Positions 33,876-44,032 of a DNA stretch of 62,706 nt are shown one piece after another. Position 1 is the first letter of the stretch, and every line of letters begins with the position of its first letter. Origin of the DNA: Hirschia sp. (GTDB lineage Bacteria > Pseudomonadota > Alphaproteobacteria > Caulobacterales > Hyphomonadaceae); contig PAQI01000017.1 in assembly GCA_002709235.1 (NCBI GenBank), positions 48,344-111,049 on the forward strand, in the 5' to 3' direction. Below the pieces are notes generated by a model. The model was not told the DNA's origin and made no database searches. It worked only from the letters and a program-made list of their open reading frames with translations. The position numbers and the translations under genes are program-made.

Positions 33876-35951
33876 CTAGTCTATCTCGTGAAGCAGACGA
33901 ATATTCGCGCGTGATTGGCGCCCCTGTGCATCCACAACGCTGATCTTGTAGAACCCCGGATGTCTGGGAGACCAGACCGGCTCACCGGATGCATTACGGG
34001 CAAGCCTGTGTCCATCGGCATACCAGGTCAGCTCCCCGCGTCCACGCGCCGCCAGGACAAAACTGCGATCCGGCGAATCCGCCCAGATCTCGGCCCCGTC
34101 AGGCGGAAACAGGATTTGCGGTGCAACGCTCTCGCTACCAAATTGCGCCAGTGGGCTGAACGCCTTCATGTCATTCATGTCCGGATGAACATCATTGTGC
34201 CCACCCGCATCTCCCAATATGCGGTCCGCCAGATCAAAGGCTTCAAACAGAATGGGCAGCGCCGCCTTGCGACCCGTCGCGTCGAGCCTTGGTGCGCCAT
34301 CGGCACGCCCAACCCACACCACAATCGCCCGGCCCCTAGACACGCCTGCCGCCCAGGCATCGCGATAGCCATAGGATGTGCCGGTCTTGAACGCGATCTG
34401 CGGCGCATCCTGCGTCAGCGATGCCGGCATGCGTCCCGCCGGGGAAGGTGCCGTGCGCAGAATTTCCAGAATCCGTTGTGACGATGCCGTGCTCATCAAC
34501 CGCGCCACAGGTTCAGGCTGCGGATCATTCTGACGCCAGCGCAGCGGCGCTGCCTGTCCATTGTCACCCAGTGCCGCATAGATTGTGGCAATGTCGCGCA
34601 CTGTCATCCCTGCCCCGCCCAGAGCCAGCGCAAGGCCAGGATCTGTTTCTGCATCCTTGGGCAGGCGCGGGGGTGCCCCCGCAAACGTCAACGCCGCCGC
34701 AAAGCGCTTGGGTCCCACAGCTTCAAGCGCCTGAACAGCTGGCACATTCAACGAATGCTGCAAGGCTTCGGATACCGTGACATCACCGCGAAAGGTACGG
34801 TCAAAATTCTCAGGCTGGTAATTGGCAAAGCGCTTGGGCAGGTCGGAAATCCGCGTGGCCGGTGCGGCAATGCCATCGTCAAAGGCCAGCCCATAGATGA
34901 ACGGCTTGAGCGTCGATCCGGGCGAACGCGCACGATCTGTCAGATCCAGCCATCCCCCCGCCTTTTGGCGTGAGGCCGAGCCGACCGCAGCACGCACCGA
35001 ACGGTCATCAATATCCACGGCCAGAATGGCAATCTGCGCGTCATCCTCAAGCGCGTCGGATCTTGCCAGCGCCAGCTCTTCAAATGCGCTCTGCAAGGCA
35101 ATATCGATCGTCGAGTCCACATCCGCCGCGTCCTCTGGCGCACCGGACAAAACTTCATCAGCCGCCTGCCAGGCAAGCGCCGGAAACGCATTGCGCGTGG
35201 GGATCGGTGCCGTCTTGGATTCCTCGGCATGATCAGCCGCCACCAGCCCACGCCAGACCAGCCGGTCCAGCACACGCGCGCGCGCCGCCCGGGCATTGTC
35301 GGGCCGCAGGTCAGGGCGGCGCACTTCCGGTGATTGCGGCAAAGCGATCAATAGCGCGATCTGGTCAGGCGTCAGGTCGCGCGGCTCACGTCCAAACCAC
35401 GCCCAGCTGGCCGCCCTCACCCCTTCCAGATTTCCGCCATAGGGTGCCAGCGTCAGATAGAGCTCCAGGATTTCCCGCTTGGACATCCGGCGCTCCAGCT
35501 GCACCGCGCGGATCATCTGCTGAAGCTTGGCCCCCAGCGTGCGTTCCTTCGGTTCCAGCAGGCGCGCCGTCTGCATGGTGATGGTCGATCCGCCCGAAAC
35601 GATCCGCCCGGCCTTGACCAGATCCAGCATGGACCGCGACATCGCCGCAGCATCCACGCCCCAATGCGCGTAAAAGCGCTTGTCCTCATAGGCCAGCAGA
35701 GCCTCGACAAACACCGGGTCGATCCGGTCCAGATCCGCGCGCATCCGCCAGCGACCATCGGTCAGCGGATAGGCCCGCAGCGGCGCGCCCTGCCGGTCGA
35801 GCACAACGCGGGAGATTTCCCGCGCCTTCTCCAGCGGCGGCGGGAACAGAAGGTCCAGCGCCGCCACCAGCAGCACCAGCCCGGCCAGCACCACACCCAG
35901 CCGCTTCATACGCCGCCCCCAACCTCGCCTCATCTCTGGCGCGGTGGTCAT
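33876..35951 (-). CDS. pbpC: Penicillin-binding protein 1C
   Basis: Inner-membrane peptidoglycan synthase of 691 residues. A membrane anchor (~18-35) is followed by the GT51 transglycosylase domain with Glu89 in 'AYEDKRFYAHWG' and 'GGSTITMQTARLL' (120-132). The transpeptidase domain has Ser346-Thr-Leu-Lys349, Ser400-Leu-Asn402 and Lys-Thr-Gly-Thr-Ser at 522-526, all intact. The C-terminal ~90 residues are the BiPBP_C domain special to PbpC. It begins 3 bp after the alpha-2-macroglobulin gene, the conserved partner arrangement, in which the two proteins are thought to repair or guard the wall after envelope breach. Confidence 0.95.
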   Translation of the reverse strand: MTTAPEMRRGWGRRMKRLGVVLAGLVLLVAALDLLFPPPLEKAREISRVVLDRQGAPLRAYPLTDGRWRMRADLDRIDPVFVEALLAYEDKRFYAHWGVDAAAMSRSMLDLVKAGRIVSGGSTITMQTARLLEPKERTLGAKLQQMIRAVQLERRMSKREILELYLTLAPYGGNLEGVRAASWAWFGREPRDLTPDQIALLIALPQSPEVRRPDLRPDNARAARARVLDRLVWRGLVAADHAEESKTAPIPTRNAFPALAWQAADEVLSGAPEDAADVDSTIDIALQSAFEELALARSDALEDDAQIAILAVDIDDRSVRAAVGSASRQKAGGWLDLTDRARSPGSTLKPFIYGLAFDDGIAAPATRISDLPKRFANYQPENFDRTFRGDVTVSEALQHSLNVPAVQALEAVGPKRFAAALTFAGAPPRLPKDAETDPGLALALGGAGMTVRDIATIYAALGDNGQAAPLRWRQNDPQPEPVARLMSTASSQRILEILRTAPSPAGRMPASLTQDAPQIAFKTGTSYGYRDAWAAGVSRGRAIVVWVGRADGAPRLDATGRKAALPILFEAFDLADRILGDAGGHNDVHPDMNDMKAFSPLAQFGSESVAPQILFPPDGAEIWADSPDRSFVLAARGRGELTWYADGHRLARNASGEPVWSPRHPGFYKISVVDAQGRQSRANIRLLHEID

Positions 35952-35954
35952 GGC

Positions 35955-38900
35955 CTACTCCGCCGCAGCGATGGAAACACGGCTGGCGCTTGTCCGGGCG
36001 AAGACCTCCATGCGGTACATGTCCTCGGCCGTCGCCCCCGGCATGGCATAATCACCCGGCGTCACCGCCCGCACGATATAGCCCAGCTTCCTGTTGCTGC
36101 GATTGACCACATCAACCGCCGCCACAAAGCGATCATCGCGCGCTTCGGTGATATTGGCGTAATCCAGGTCCTGCGCCGTGGGATAGGCTTCGGCGTTTGA
36201 TGGCGTCAGCACGGACTCGATCTCGAAGCCAGCCGGCAACAGATCCGCAATCACCACCGGATGCAGGCGACGGTCCTGCGCGTTGACATTGATTGTCACC
36301 ACAAAGCGATCACCCTGACGCACATTGGAAAGATCCACCGCACCTCCACTGATCGTGGCAATGGTCTTGGTCAGTGTCAGCCCTTCATTGATGGCAGGAG
36401 GTGCTGAAACAGGCGCACCGCGTGTCATCGCCGTCAGATAGAGCACGCCATCACCATTATTGATGAAGCTCTGCGGCTCATCCTTGTCGATCATGTCGTC
36501 GGAAATGGCGAAGCTCTGATTGGCGGCGATCTTGCGCACATTGCCGCGCGGGCTGACCGACGCCTCACGCGCCCCACCACTCAACGCATCCGCAGCCAGC
36601 AGCAGGAAGGCTTTTTCCTGCGTCGACATGCGGTCGGGCTCTGGCATGTCACTGACCACATCCTCGGTCAGCGCAACCACCACATCATCCAGCCCCGCTT
36701 CACTGGCAAGCGCAAGCATGCCTGCAAGATCACGGCGTGGTGTCTGGTAGTAATTGCCATTGTTCTCATAACCCTTGGTGTCCATTGCCTTGTCAAAGGC
36801 CGAACCTGCGCGGGCACGATCACCAATCAGGGCCAAAGCGGCTCCGATCTGCGCGCGCGCCAGCGGGCTTTCAATCGTCTTGAAGCCCTGGTCATGCAAG
36901 AAACGCAGACGGGATGCGTCGATTTCTCCGGCACGCGCCAGCACATAGGCTGCATAAGCCGCAGACCGGCCTTTCAGCTTCTCGACCGTGTCGTCATTCC
37001 AAGGCGCACGATAGACGTCATAGTCATAGGCCACATTCCAGAGCTGCTTTTGCTCCGCCACAAAGCCCAACGCCTTATAGGCACGTTCCAGCGCATCATC
37101 AGGCACTTCATAGCCAGCAGCCTTGGCTCGGGCGAGAAAGTCCGTCGCATAGGCACCAATCCAGGGCGAAGCATTGCCATCACCCATCCGCCACAGGCCA
37201 ATCGCGCCATCCATGCCCTGACGGTTCAGGATCGTCGAAACAGCATCCTGAACACGGCTGCGAATCTCACGGTCAGACGCAATACCCGCAATCGCCGCCA
37301 GATCATCGGCATAGAGCAATGGCATGGCCCGGCTGACGGTCTGCTCGGTACAGCCATAGGGATAACGATCAAGGCTCTCATAGAGTGCGCCCGCATCCAG
37401 CGGCAGGGGCGAGAAGCTCAGGAACATCTCTGCCGATCCCGCTGTCAGCCCCTCAAAGGCATCCGCCGGAACAGAATAGGTTTCACCCGGCTCCAGCCTT
37501 ACGCGTTCCACCTGTGTCGTCGGCAGATAAGGAGAGCGGACCTGGAAGTCATAGTCACGATCCACCGAGAAACCACCCGGCCCTGTCACCGCCAGCGAAA
37601 AGCGCGAGACTTCCTCTGCATCCGCAGAAATCGCGATGGCAGAATCCTCTCGCTGTCCACGCGCCAGGTCGATTGAAGTCTGGCTCTGCGCCACACTCAA
37701 CCCGGCACCCGCACCGATGCGTGCGGTATAGGCGCCGCGATCACCCGCCACATTATCCAGGCTCAATGTCGCCTGCGCCGTATCTCCGGGCGCAAGGAAG
37801 CGCGGCAGGATCAGTTCGGCCGGCACATCATCGCGCACCGTCATCGGTTGGGAGGTCGCCCCCAATCCGCTTTCAGACCAGACCACCGCCATCAGGCGCA
37901 GTTCACCATTGAAATCAGGCAAAGTCAGATCGACCGTCGCCTTGCCATTGCGGCCAAGCGCTATCGGTCCCTGGAACAGCGCGACCGTCTTGGTCGGCAC
38001 CACCGTCAGCCCCGCTCCACCGATCTGGTCACCACCAGAACGCGTCTGCGCGGCTGCCCCCTGATTGGGATCCAGCATCCGGCCATAGTCATCCTTCATG
38101 CCAACACCCAGACGGCGCTTGGCAAAGAACCAGTCAGCCGGGTTCGGGCTGTCAAACTTGGTCAGCAGCAAAATGCCCTCATCCACCGCAGCCAGCGTCG
38201 CATAGACACCCTCGGTGCGCGGTCCATTCGTGGCCTCGATATCAATCGAGATCGTCTGGCGTGGCTTGACCACTTCCGGTGCATTCAATGACACCTCGAA
38301 GGTTCTTGGCGCGACATCCACCGGCACATGAACCACCCCAACCGCACGACGCGGCACGGGCTGGCGCTGTTCATGGCGCGGCGAATACACACTGACCATG
38401 ATGTAAGCGCCTGCACCCCAATCCTTGTCCACCGTGAATTCGACCTGCTGGCCCTTCGCACGGATAGACAGGGTGCGGGTTTCAATGATCTGCTCATTGG
38501 CGACAACGATCTCTGCCTCACCGTCAAATGGCGGCAGGATGTCGAGTGTGACCTTGGAGTTCAGCCTTGCAGGCGTTTCGGGCTTGGAGATCCGCACCTG
38601 GTCAGGTGCCTCCCCGCCTTCCTGCGGGCCACCGCCCCAGCCAGCCCAGAAGCCATAGGCCGCTTCCGCGCCTGTTTCTGGGTCTTCCACCACAAGCTGA
38701 TAATCGCCCCAGTCAAGCTGGCGGGTGACCAGTTCGGATGCACCCTCAGCCGTCAGCTTCAGGACACCGCTATCGACATCAACCACATTGCGCGTGCGCC
38801 GCCATTTCCATTCGCCACCATCCGTGCGGTACCAGTCATAATCCCAGTCAAAGCGCACCAGTCGCCATTCAGTGTCCGCAGCACGTGCAACACCATCCGC

Positions 38901-40865
38901 AGCATTGACAGACACCACCCTGAAACGGGCCTGCTCACCTTCCTGGGCGCGGCTGTCAAAGGCTGGCGCGACACCCAGATAGTCTGCCCGCGGCAGATAG
39001 GGGATGCGCACATCATCACGCACCGGACGACCACCCGGCTCGATCGCCGAGATTACCGTGCGCAAGCGCAGGGGTTGGGAACTTTCAATGTCCTCACTGG
39101 TCGGATCGATCACCAGGCTGGCCATACCGGAGCCATCCGCGATCGCATCCTTCATGCCGATTTCGCGCTCGCGGAAACTCTCATCATCACGGCCAAAGGT
39201 GAAATCACCAAAGTCCTCAAACGGCTTGGGAGCCACCTCGACACGCGCCCGCGCTTCAACGGTCAGCCCGGCACCCGGCGCACCATACAGGAAACGCACA
39301 TTCGCATTGACCGAACGACGCTCACCCTGAAGGATCGGTGTATCGGTATCAGCATCCAGTTTCAGCTCGATACGTTGCGGTACGAAATCCTCGACCGAAA
39401 CCTGCTCGGACGCCACGACACCCACGCCGTCAATATCGACATCGATGCGCCACATGCCGCGCGCCGCCGATTTGGGAAGCTTGTAGCGATAGCTCAGCGC
39501 GCCTGCCTTGGCGGCTTCATCAAAGCGCCAGCTATCGGCTTCCAGACCGTTGGGACCATAGATCCGCACCTCACCAGCGCGTTCTTCCAGCGCCATCGCT
39601 GCAGCATCGCGCAGCAGGGCGGACACATAAATGCTTTCGCCCGGACGATAGACACCGCGATCCGTATAGATCCAGCCATCAACCAGCCCCGGAGGCGTGC
39701 GCCCGCCAATCGGCTGTTGTGACAGGTCGACATCGGGTCGATCCAGATCCAGCATTGCATAGTCATTATTGGCGTCATAAGCCATGATCATGCGCGGCGA
39801 CATCGGGCCTTCGCCATTCATCAGCGAAGCTTCAAAGCTGACCTGCCCGTTTGAATCGGTCCGGCGCGAGGCAAGGATCTCGTTATTGCGAGCCACAAGG
39901 TCCAGCCGCACTTCACGCGCCACCCTGGCCGTATCGATGGAGCGCACACGCACCATGGTCTGATCTGCGCCCTGGAATGCCACAAGCGACAGATCCGTCA
40001 CGATCAGCCAGCGTTCAGCGGCCGCCGGGCGATCTTCCTCGATGGCTGTATCGGATTGTTCTTCGGCGCGAATGTAATAGGCACCCGGTTGCAAGCGCTC
40101 GACAGCCGATGCGAGCGAGAACACGGTCGTCACCGGCGCATTCATCTCATTGTCGACATCAATGAAGCCGGTCCACAATTGCTCGGACATATCCGAGGGG
40201 TCCTCGTCATTGGACGACCACATATATTCGCCGCGCGCCTGCGAGAAACCGGAGGTGATCCGCTTGAACACCAGCGCGCGATCCGTCACGCGAGACACCG
40301 ACACTTTCAGCGCATCGACATTGACCGTTTCTATGGCAAGGCCATCGGCATGAATGCGCGGCAGGATGACCCCGTCACCCTTGAAGCCCACATAGGACGG
40401 GCGATCACCAAAATCGATGGCGACCGTCTTGTCCTGCTCAAGCGAGAGATCATTGGAAGATGACGGAAAGCCTTGTTTCAGCGTGACATTTGCCGCCTCG
40501 CCAAAGCTGAGCCCACCGATACACAATTCGGAATCCTCAACCTTGAGCTGGATCTGGCGGTTCGGGGAAATCTCGACAAACGGGGTGTAATCCGCGCGAG
40601 TGGAAAGTGTTGTGTTGAAGTCCAGACAGGCCAGCGGCTCACGGTCAGACGTGCGCACATCAAAGCGCAGATATTCCAGCTTGTCCGGCTTGATGCGGCG
40701 CGACGGATTGGTGACCTTCTCACGCACCTTGATCTCAGGCCCCAGCACCTTGGCGCGGGTGTCTTCCGGGCCCTGTGTGGTGTTATCCTGCTGCGTACAG
40801 GCGGCTGACAATGCCAGCAATCCTGCCGCGATAAGTGCACGAACCCCCGAGCTGCGCTTGCGCAT
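35955..40865 (-). CDS. Bacterial alpha-2-macroglobulin, thioester lipoprotein
   Basis: A 1636-residue periplasmic protease trap of the YfhM type. The signal peptide ends in a lipobox ('LLALSAAC', Cys22), then come MG domains ('TDRGVYRPGESIYVSALLRD' near 403-422, the MG2/bait-preceding region) and the alpha-2-macroglobulin region. The reactive thioester motif Cys1172-Thr-Glu-Gln1175 lies in 'PYGCTEQT'. The intact Cys and Gln predict covalent capture of attacking proteases. It precedes pbpC by 3 bp in one operon. The +2 residue after the lipid cysteine is Thr, so outer-membrane sorting is expected by the usual rule. Confidence 0.95.
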   Translation of the reverse strand: MRKRSSGVRALIAAGLLALSAACTQQDNTTQGPEDTRAKVLGPEIKVREKVTNPSRRIKPDKLEYLRFDVRTSDREPLACLDFNTTLSTRADYTPFVEISPNRQIQLKVEDSELCIGGLSFGEAANVTLKQGFPSSSNDLSLEQDKTVAIDFGDRPSYVGFKGDGVILPRIHADGLAIETVNVDALKVSVSRVTDRALVFKRITSGFSQARGEYMWSSNDEDPSDMSEQLWTGFIDVDNEMNAPVTTVFSLASAVERLQPGAYYIRAEEQSDTAIEEDRPAAAERWLIVTDLSLVAFQGADQTMVRVRSIDTARVAREVRLDLVARNNEILASRRTDSNGQVSFEASLMNGEGPMSPRMIMAYDANNDYAMLDLDRPDVDLSQQPIGGRTPPGLVDGWIYTDRGVYRPGESIYVSALLRDAAAMALEERAGEVRIYGPNGLEADSWRFDEAAKAGALSYRYKLPKSAARGMWRIDVDIDGVGVVASEQVSVEDFVPQRIELKLDADTDTPILQGERRSVNANVRFLYGAPGAGLTVEARARVEVAPKPFEDFGDFTFGRDDESFREREIGMKDAIADGSGMASLVIDPTSEDIESSQPLRLRTVISAIEPGGRPVRDDVRIPYLPRADYLGVAPAFDSRAQEGEQARFRVVSVNAADGVARAADTEWRLVRFDWDYDWYRTDGGEWKWRRTRNVVDVDSGVLKLTAEGASELVTRQLDWGDYQLVVEDPETGAEAAYGFWAGWGGGPQEGGEAPDQVRISKPETPARLNSKVTLDILPPFDGEAEIVVANEQIIETRTLSIRAKGQQVEFTVDKDWGAGAYIMVSVYSPRHEQRQPVPRRAVGVVHVPVDVAPRTFEVSLNAPEVVKPRQTISIDIEATNGPRTEGVYATLAAVDEGILLLTKFDSPNPADWFFAKRRLGVGMKDDYGRMLDPNQGAAAQTRSGGDQIGGAGLTVVPTKTVALFQGPIALGRNGKATVDLTLPDFNGELRLMAVVWSESGLGATSQPMTVRDDVPAELILPRFLAPGDTAQATLSLDNVAGDRGAYTARIGAGAGLSVAQSQTSIDLARGQREDSAIAISADAEEVSRFSLAVTGPGGFSVDRDYDFQVRSPYLPTTQVERVRLEPGETYSVPADAFEGLTAGSAEMFLSFSPLPLDAGALYESLDRYPYGCTEQTVSRAMPLLYADDLAAIAGIASDREIRSRVQDAVSTILNRQGMDGAIGLWRMGDGNASPWIGAYATDFLARAKAAGYEVPDDALERAYKALGFVAEQKQLWNVAYDYDVYRAPWNDDTVEKLKGRSAAYAAYVLARAGEIDASRLRFLHDQGFKTIESPLARAQIGAALALIGDRARAGSAFDKAMDTKGYENNGNYYQTPRRDLAGMLALASEAGLDDVVVALTEDVVSDMPEPDRMSTQEKAFLLLAADALSGGAREASVSPRGNVRKIAANQSFAISDDMIDKDEPQSFINNGDGVLYLTAMTRGAPVSAPPAINEGLTLTKTIATISGGAVDLSNVRQGDRFVVTINVNAQDRRLHPVVIADLLPAGFEIESVLTPSNAEAYPTAQDLDYANITEARDDRFVAAVDVVNRSNRKLGYIVRAVTPGDYAMPGATAEDMYRMEVFARTSASRVSIAAAE

Positions 40866-41003
40866 GGTGTTTTCTTCCCTCCATTGCCGCCCAGCGCATT
40901 ACTAGAAGATTTTTATCAGTTTAGCTATGTTCCCTTTGTTGAAGTCTCGCCTCAAACCCGGCCTTATTGCGGCGAGGCAATGATTTCTTCGGGACGGACT
41001 CTG

Positions 41004-41471
41004 ATGAACCAGGGCGCAGCGATGACCAACAGCACAATATTTGCCCGTCTGGGTGGCGCATTCCTGCTGATCTGTGGTGGCGGACTGACCGCATTAGGCA
41101 CAGCCCTCGGCGTCTACATCATGACCAGCTATCTGGAATGGGATGCCGCCCTCACCGCCGCACCGCTGGTCATGCTGATCTCCCTTATCCCCGTACTGAC
41201 AGGCGCAGGCCTGATGGCAATTGGTGGCTGGCTACGCGCAAGGGACGGGCTGACAACTGCCCGCAAGGGCCTGTCGATCTGGATGCTGGCAATCGGCACA
41301 ACGCTGATCCTGTCCCCCGCTTTCAACCTGTTATGGTCGATCATACGCGGATCATCCTTCACCACACCCGGCTTTCCGCTGACACCCTATATCGCAGCAA
41401 TGCTGTGTGGCCTTGCGCTGATCTGGGCAATGATCTGGCTGGGCCGCACATCGCTGTCAAAGCGGACCTAG
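41004..41471 (+). CDS. Small four-helix membrane protein, unknown
   Basis: 155 residues with four hydrophobic segments (about 15-40, 47-70, 85-105, 120-145) and no domain I recognise. The ATG at 41004 has GGGACGG upstream; another ATG at 41022 would drop six residues. Its stop overlaps the convergent SpoU methyltransferase gene by 4 bp. Upstream is the divergent alpha-2-macroglobulin gene, with which it could share a control region. Confidence 0.65.
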   Translation: MNQGAAMTNSTIFARLGGAFLLICGGGLTALGTALGVYIMTSYLEWDAALTAAPLVMLISLIPVLTGAGLMAIGGWLRARDGLTTARKGLSIWMLAIGTTLILSPAFNLLWSIIRGSSFTTPGFPLTPYIAAMLCGLALIWAMIWLGRTSLSKRT

Positions 41472-42013
41472 CCCTCATCCTCGACCGGACGCCGCATCCG
41501 TACCGGACCATGCTTGACCGGCACCTTTGGCTGCGGTGCAGGGCCACCGGGCATGATCGGGCGCGTGGGAAACCCGCCCATCACCGTCAGCCGGTCATAC
41601 ATCACCAGCGCCCCCGCCAGCGACACATTCAGGCAGAACTGCGTGGGGATCTTCACCACATGCGAACACCGCTCCAGCATGGCTTCGGACAAGTCCCCGC
41701 GCTCACGACCCAGCACATAGGCCGCCGCCTTGGGGTGGCGGAAGGATGGCAGCTCTATCGCGTCATCGGTCAGCTCGATGCCAACCAGCTGACACCCGCG
41801 CGGCAGCGCCATGTCATCCAGCTTGCGCCATCCATAATAGGGCACATTCTCAAACGCCTTGGAGGTATCGGCACTATAGACATCGCGCACGCGCGGATGG
41901 GCATTGATCGAGAAGGTGAAGCTCGCGCCGAAAGCATGGGCCGTGCGCATCAGCGCGCCCATGTTACGCGCCTTGGAGACGCCTTCCACGCCAATGCCGA
42001 AATATCCTCTCAT
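41468..42013 (-). CDS. SpoU/TrmH-family RNA ribose methyltransferase
   Basis: 181 residues of the SPOUT fold: N-terminal 'VSKARNMGALMRTAHAFGA', a middle 'AYVLGRERGDLSEAML' (motif 2) and 'IPTQFCLNVSLAGALVMYD' (motif 3), which form the knotted AdoMet site. The target (tRNA position 18 or other) cannot be assigned; the short form without an N-terminal RNA-binding domain resembles TrmH-like small enzymes. It follows the isoaspartyl peptidase gene by 23 bp. Confidence 0.87.
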   Translation of the reverse strand: MRGYFGIGVEGVSKARNMGALMRTAHAFGASFTFSINAHPRVRDVYSADTSKAFENVPYYGWRKLDDMALPRGCQLVGIELTDDAIELPSFRHPKAAAYVLGRERGDLSEAMLERCSHVVKIPTQFCLNVSLAGALVMYDRLTVMGGFPTRPIMPGGPAPQPKVPVKHGPVRMRRPVEDEG

Positions 42014-42036
42014 GCCACGCCCTTCCAGTGACCGAT

Positions 42037-42936
42037 CTAGCCAAAGGTGGCGACCTTAAAGTCACCATTGGCGTGAATCCAGCCACGTTTCATGCCTGCC
42101 GTGTTGAAAGGTGTCGTCAGCCGCCCCAGGCAGTCCAGCGCGATCATGCCGCCCTCTCCGCCCAGAAAGCTGATATTGTCCAGCGTGTCCTGCGCGGCTT
42201 CATCCACGCTGCGACGCGCATATTTCATCCGCGCAGACACATCCACCGCAGCGGAAGTGCGGATGAAATATTCGCCAATCCCCGTACAGGATACCGCCAC
42301 GCGCTCATCAGCCCACAGACCTGCCCCGACCAGCGGACTGTCACCCACGCGCCCCGGCTGTTTGTTCAGCGCACCGCCCGTGGAGGTCGCGGCCCCCAAG
42401 AGGCCATCAGCATCCAGAGCGACAGCCCCGACAGTGCCATGCGCCAGTTCGCCGGTCTTGTTCTGCTTGCGTGTGGCTGGCTGGTAATAGTTTTCAGGTG
42501 ATTTCACACGCTTGAGCTTGTGTTCGCGGGCAAAGTCATGTGCCCCGCGCCCCACCAGCATCACATGCGGGCTGTGTTCCATGACCGCCCGGGCCGCCAG
42601 GATCGGATGTCGAATGCCCTGAAGTGCTGCCACAGCGCCAGCCTGGCGGGTCTCGCCATCCATGACAGCGGCATCCAGCTCATAATCACCATCGCGATTG
42701 GGTGCAGATCCCTTACCGGCAACATGCAGGCCACAGGCTTCAAGCTCCTTGACCATCTCGCAGACGACATCAACCGCCGCGCAGCCCTTCTCCAGCATGC
42801 GCCCGCCTTCGCGCAGCAATTCAGCCATATGGGCTTCGGAACGATCATAGTTCTCGCCCTTCATGGGGCCTGCGCCACCATGGAGGGCCAAAGCCCAGAT
42901 CTTGGATGAACCTTTTTTTGTAAAGGTAGCCACCAT
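42037..42936 (-). CDS. Isoaspartyl peptidase / plant-type asparaginase (Ntn hydrolase)
   Basis: 299 residues. The N-terminal 'ALHGGAGPM' and the autocleavage site Gly-Thr168 in 'AHGTVGAVALD' mark the plant-type asparaginase family, which matures by self-cleavage so that Thr168 becomes the nucleophile. It hydrolyses isoaspartyl dipeptides and, more weakly, asparagine. 'GRVGDSPLVGAG' near 197 and the following substrate loop are present. The N-terminus has no signal peptide, so it is cytoplasmic. Confidence 0.92.
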   Translation of the reverse strand: MVATFTKKGSSKIWALALHGGAGPMKGENYDRSEAHMAELLREGGRMLEKGCAAVDVVCEMVKELEACGLHVAGKGSAPNRDGDYELDAAVMDGETRQAGAVAALQGIRHPILAARAVMEHSPHVMLVGRGAHDFAREHKLKRVKSPENYYQPATRKQNKTGELAHGTVGAVALDADGLLGAATSTGGALNKQPGRVGDSPLVGAGLWADERVAVSCTGIGEYFIRTSAAVDVSARMKYARRSVDEAAQDTLDNISFLGGEGGMIALDCLGRLTTPFNTAGMKRGWIHANGDFKVATFG

Positions 42937-43031
42937 GCACCATCATGTTCTTGTTGCACTCGGAACGCCGACAGCTAGCCTTGATGACGACTATATGACA
43001 AGTGCATGAAGGTCACACAGGAGGGAAAGTC

Positions 43032-44027
43032 TTGCGCGCAATCATCTCGAATCATGCCGGAGGCCCGGATTCATTGAGCCTTGAGGACATTGGCACTCCC
43101 CAGGCCAATCCCGGTGAGGTGATCGTCGACATTCGTGCCATTGGCGTAAATTTCGCCGATACGTTGATTATCGAAGACAAATATCAATTCAGACCCGAAC
43201 GCCCCTTCTCGCCCGGCGGTGAACTCTCCGGCGTGATCACCGCCCTGGGCGATGGCGTCACCTCTCTTAAAGTGGGTGACCGTATCGCGGCCTATAGCTG
43301 TTTCAATGCCATGCGCGAGCAGATCGCCCTGCCTGCCAATGTCTGTGTGAAACTGCCCGATGCGATGGATTTCGATATCGCCGCCGGTTTCATGATCACC
43401 TATGGCTCATCCTATTACGGCCTGAAACAACGCGGTCAGCTGCGCGCCGGTGAAACCCTGCTGATAACAGGGGCCGCAGGCGGTGTCGGCGTCACTGCCA
43501 TCGAGCTTGGCAAGGTCATGGGAGCCCATGTGATCGCCGCAGTTTCCAGTGAGGACAAGGCCGAATTCTGCCGCAGCAAGGGCGCAGACGACGCCATCAT
43601 CTACCCCAGGGCACCGCTGGACAAGGCTGCACAAAAAGCCCTGTCCCAGCAGATCAGGGCCCAGGCAGGCGATCGCGGGGTGGATGTGATCTATGACGCA
43701 ATCGGCGGCGATTATGCCGAACCCGCCCTGCGCACCCTCAATTGGGGCGGACGATATCTTGTCATCGGCTTTGCATCAGGCATTCCCGCCATGCCACTCA
43801 ACCTGCCCATGCTGAAGACACTGGATATCCGCGGCGTCTTCTGGGGTGCCTGGGCAGAAAAATTCCCGCAGGAACATGCCACCAATGTCGCCGAGATGAT
43901 GCAGATGTTTGCCAATGGCCAGATCCGGCCGGAAATCTCCGCCCATTACCCGCTGGAACGCGCCGCAGACGCCCTGACAGCCCTCAAGGAACGCCGCGCA
44001 CATGGCAAGATTGTCGTGGAAATCTAA
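43032..44027 (+). CDS. Zinc-independent NADPH:quinone oxidoreductase family protein
   Basis: 331 residues of the medium-chain dehydrogenase/reductase superfamily: 'GVNFADTLI' (~39), 'PFSPGGELSGVI', the coenzyme-binding 'ITGAAGGVGVTAIELGK' (~143-159) and 'VIYDAIGGDYAEPALR'. No zinc ligands, as in the QOR branch. The likely start is TTG at 43032, placed six bases after a very strong AGGAGGG; an ATG at 43002 would be in frame but lies before that site. Substrate unknown. Divergent from the isoaspartyl peptidase gene. Confidence 0.87.
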   Translation: MRAIISNHAGGPDSLSLEDIGTPQANPGEVIVDIRAIGVNFADTLIIEDKYQFRPERPFSPGGELSGVITALGDGVTSLKVGDRIAAYSCFNAMREQIALPANVCVKLPDAMDFDIAAGFMITYGSSYYGLKQRGQLRAGETLLITGAAGGVGVTAIELGKVMGAHVIAAVSSEDKAEFCRSKGADDAIIYPRAPLDKAAQKALSQQIRAQAGDRGVDVIYDAIGGDYAEPALRTLNWGGRYLVIGFASGIPAMPLNLPMLKTLDIRGVFWGAWAEKFPQEHATNVAEMMQMFANGQIRPEISAHYPLERAADALTALKERRAHGKIVVEI

Positions 44028-44032
44028 AAGGC

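Noticed and set aside
38328-39722. 464-codon frame on the plus strand within the alpha-2-macroglobulin gene
   Set aside because: Antisense shadow of GC-rich coding sequence; no family-like pattern or start signal.
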